Part shown: in pieces, positions 62,698 to 64,000 of the stretch
Numbering within the stretch: position 1 is the first letter of the stretch
Layout: each line of letters starts with the position of its first letter
From: Spirosoma sp.
GTDB taxonomy: Bacteria > Bacteroidota > Bacteroidia > Cytophagales > Spirosomataceae
Assembly: GCF_026391055.1 (NCBI RefSeq)
Contig: NZ_JAPLET010000022.1
Span: 1 to 64,000 of the forward strand
Direction: 5' to 3'
DNA: 64,000 nucleotides
Position numbers and translations under genes: made by a program
The notes under the pieces: generated by a model
What the model saw: the letters and a program-made list of their open reading frames with translations, nothing else
Told to the model about the DNA's origin: nothing
The model's database searches: none

Positions 62698-63631
62698 TTA
62701 TGATTCATAGGCTATCATGGTTAGATTTATTTCCTGTGCCAATTCGTTGAACTGATGGAGCAGCGTATCGAGATCATCGTAATCGCTTGTGTTCCTTACT
62801 TCACTGCTATTGCGGCAAATTTGAGAGATCCCCAATCCTCGTTTTTCGAGAATGTACTTTGCACTGGCAGGGTAGGTATCATGCATGACCTCCATGTTTC
62901 GCGCAAAAAACTGCTGCACTTTGTCGACTTCTGCGGAGTCGTCGTTGTAATGATTGCACAACCAGACAATTAACTCCGGAAAATAATTTCCCTGAATACA
63001 AGATAGGCCTGCCGAACCGGCTTTCATCGAATCGACCGCATGCACCATGTAGGCATCATAGAGGGCAAAGTCCGCTGAGTTTTGGCTGGCCGTAATTTTA
63101 GCCCGCACACTTTCTATATTTAAAGACGTGTCTTTATGGTATTTAATACGGCCAGTCCTGACCAGTTTCCCCCTGAAAATCAGGTCTTAAAATCCGTTTA
63201 TAGGGAACCGGACATTCATAAAACCCAAGAGGAATATCGCCCGTTAACGCAAGCAATTGGTTGACATGGGCTTCGAACACGGCCTCAGATTCCGTTTCTC
63301 CGGCCAGCAAGCCTGTAATAACAATCACACTGTCGACTCCTGTAGTATATATTTCTTTTACAAAAGCGGCCTGATTTTCCAGGGTGTCTGGGAACGTACC
63401 TGTAGCCACTACGGGAACCCTTCCATTCACTTTTTGCACGATGAACGATACGGATGCCAACATTTCTTCTTTGGAAAGATGATACATTTCACTCGACAGG
63501 CAGTTGGCAAAAAGGCCACCCGCTCCGGCTTCGAGGTAGAATTCGATCAATTCTTCCAGAATGTTATAATCAATGGCATTCCCGTCCTGAAATGGCGTGA
63601 GCATGACAGGGACGAATTTTTTTGTTTGCAT
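62698..63631 (-). pseudogene. DHDPS/N-acetylneuraminate-lyase-family gene split by a one-base frameshift
   Basis: The N-terminal half (63143-63631) reads 'FVPVMLTPFQDGNAIDYNIL...SSEMYHLSKEEML' and 'ALTGDIPLGFYECPVPYKRI', then stops. Skipping one G in the run of five near 63174 gives 'GKLVRTGRIKYHKDTS', which continues uninterrupted into the second open frame (62698-63108). The lysine of 'YHKDTS' is the expected Schiff-base residue; it lies after the shift. The full product would be about 310 residues, the normal length of the family. These aldolases cleave or form pyruvate-linked sugar acids, such as N-acetylneuraminate. As written, only a truncated protein without catalytic lysine is made. 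Confidence 0.78.
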
Positions 63632-63636
63632 ATCGT

Positions 63637-64000
63637 TTATTGTCTTCTTAGTTTTTGAGAGAGATTACCGGCCAGAAAAATGGATAAAGTGCCCACCACA
63701 ATAATCATGTTAGCATGGAGCGGATAACGTAAGTAGCTGTACTGAACCGGGAGCAGGTACGAGAAGCTCATCCAGAGAATAACCAGCACACCAAGTATGG
63801 TACCCGTAAGCGCGTCTTTATTCGTGACGTTTTTGCTGATTAACCCGAGTAAAAAGAGGCCCAGCATCCCCCCGGCAAATATGCCCGAAAGCGTCCACCA
63901 GACATCCAGCAGGCTTTTGACGCCAATCATGGCTATTCCGCAGAGCATACCGATCAGCCCCACGATAACCGTGGCGATGTAAAGAATTTTCAAACTGCCC
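63637..64000 (-). CDS. C-terminal part of a sodium:solute symporter (SSS family), cut by window edge
   Basis: The last 121 or so codons are seen; the frame is open at base 64000. Three to four spans are visible ('LYIATVIVGLIGMLCGIAMI', 'LSGIFAGGMLGLFLLGLISK', 'TGTILGVLVILWMSFSYLLP', 'IIVVGTLSIFLAGNLSQKL'). 'GMLGLFLLGL' followed by a loop is the typical late segment of the SSS fold. It lies 5 bases before the DHDPS-family gene on the same strand, so transport and cleavage of the same sugar acid is likely. The sugar itself is not shown. Confidence 0.85.
   Translation of the reverse strand, partial: GSLKILYIATVIVGLIGMLCGIAMIGVKSLLDVWWTLSGIFAGGMLGLFLLGLISKNVTNKDALTGTILGVLVILWMSFSYLLPVQYSYLRYPLHANMIIVVGTLSIFLAGNLSQKLRRQ

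Overview
The window looks like the chromosome of an aerobic, polysaccharide-degrading Bacteroidota, most likely of the Cytophagales (Spirosoma-like). This rests on several SusC/SusD pairs, type IX secretion (T9SS) C-terminal sorting domains, a FecI/FecR/STN relay, BlaI/M56 regulators, and mostly solitary genes separated by long non-coding gaps. The genus is inference; no rRNA or other marker gene is present.

Layout. 0-6.2 kb: the tail of a hydrolase, a T9SS-sorted HExxH metalloprotease with a small lipoprotein downstream, a VOC protein and an arylsulfatase. 6.3-12.5 kb: an ArsR-type repressor divergent from a complete tripartite RND efflux operon. 13.4-14.1 kb: an NADP-dependent oxidoreductase. 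15.0-32.0 kb, all on the minus strand: polysaccharide locus 1, reading ECF sigma, FecR, STN-type SusC, SusD, a giant multidomain lyase with two CBM3-like modules, a heparinase II/III-type lyase, GH97 and GH88. This is a coherent set for sensing, binding, cleaving and importing a uronate-containing plant-type polysaccharide. 32.4-38.9 kb: a LOG-type phosphoribohydrolase, a membrane protein, an APC permease and a TonB-dependent receptor. 39.5-44.7 kb: an envelope group (acidic protein, lipoprotein, PerM-like, DUF421, MscS, a Cache-like sensor without output domain, a broken DUF1622 gene, a fasciclin lipoprotein-like protein). 45.6-53.8 kb: an orphan HisKA_2 kinase, a lipoprotein, a BlaI/M56/TonB-dependent-receptor group and DinB. 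54.0-56.7 kb: a decayed zone with a truncated hydrolase, a broken Tn3-family transposase and an internally deleted sulfatase. 54.9-64.0 kb: locus 2 (SSS symporter, DHDPS-family lyase, SusC, SusD, sialidase-family protein, DUF3748 protein), in which the lyase is frameshifted.

The most unusual signal is not a gene. It is a degenerate, structured intergenic repeat family of about 75-180 bp. I find eleven copies, all in the same orientation. They are built around a GTCTC...GAGAC hairpin, and at least four have matching outer ends. They sit between solitary genes and are absent from the two long polysaccharide operons. I know no name for it. No CRISPR array, tRNA, rRNA or defence system was seen.
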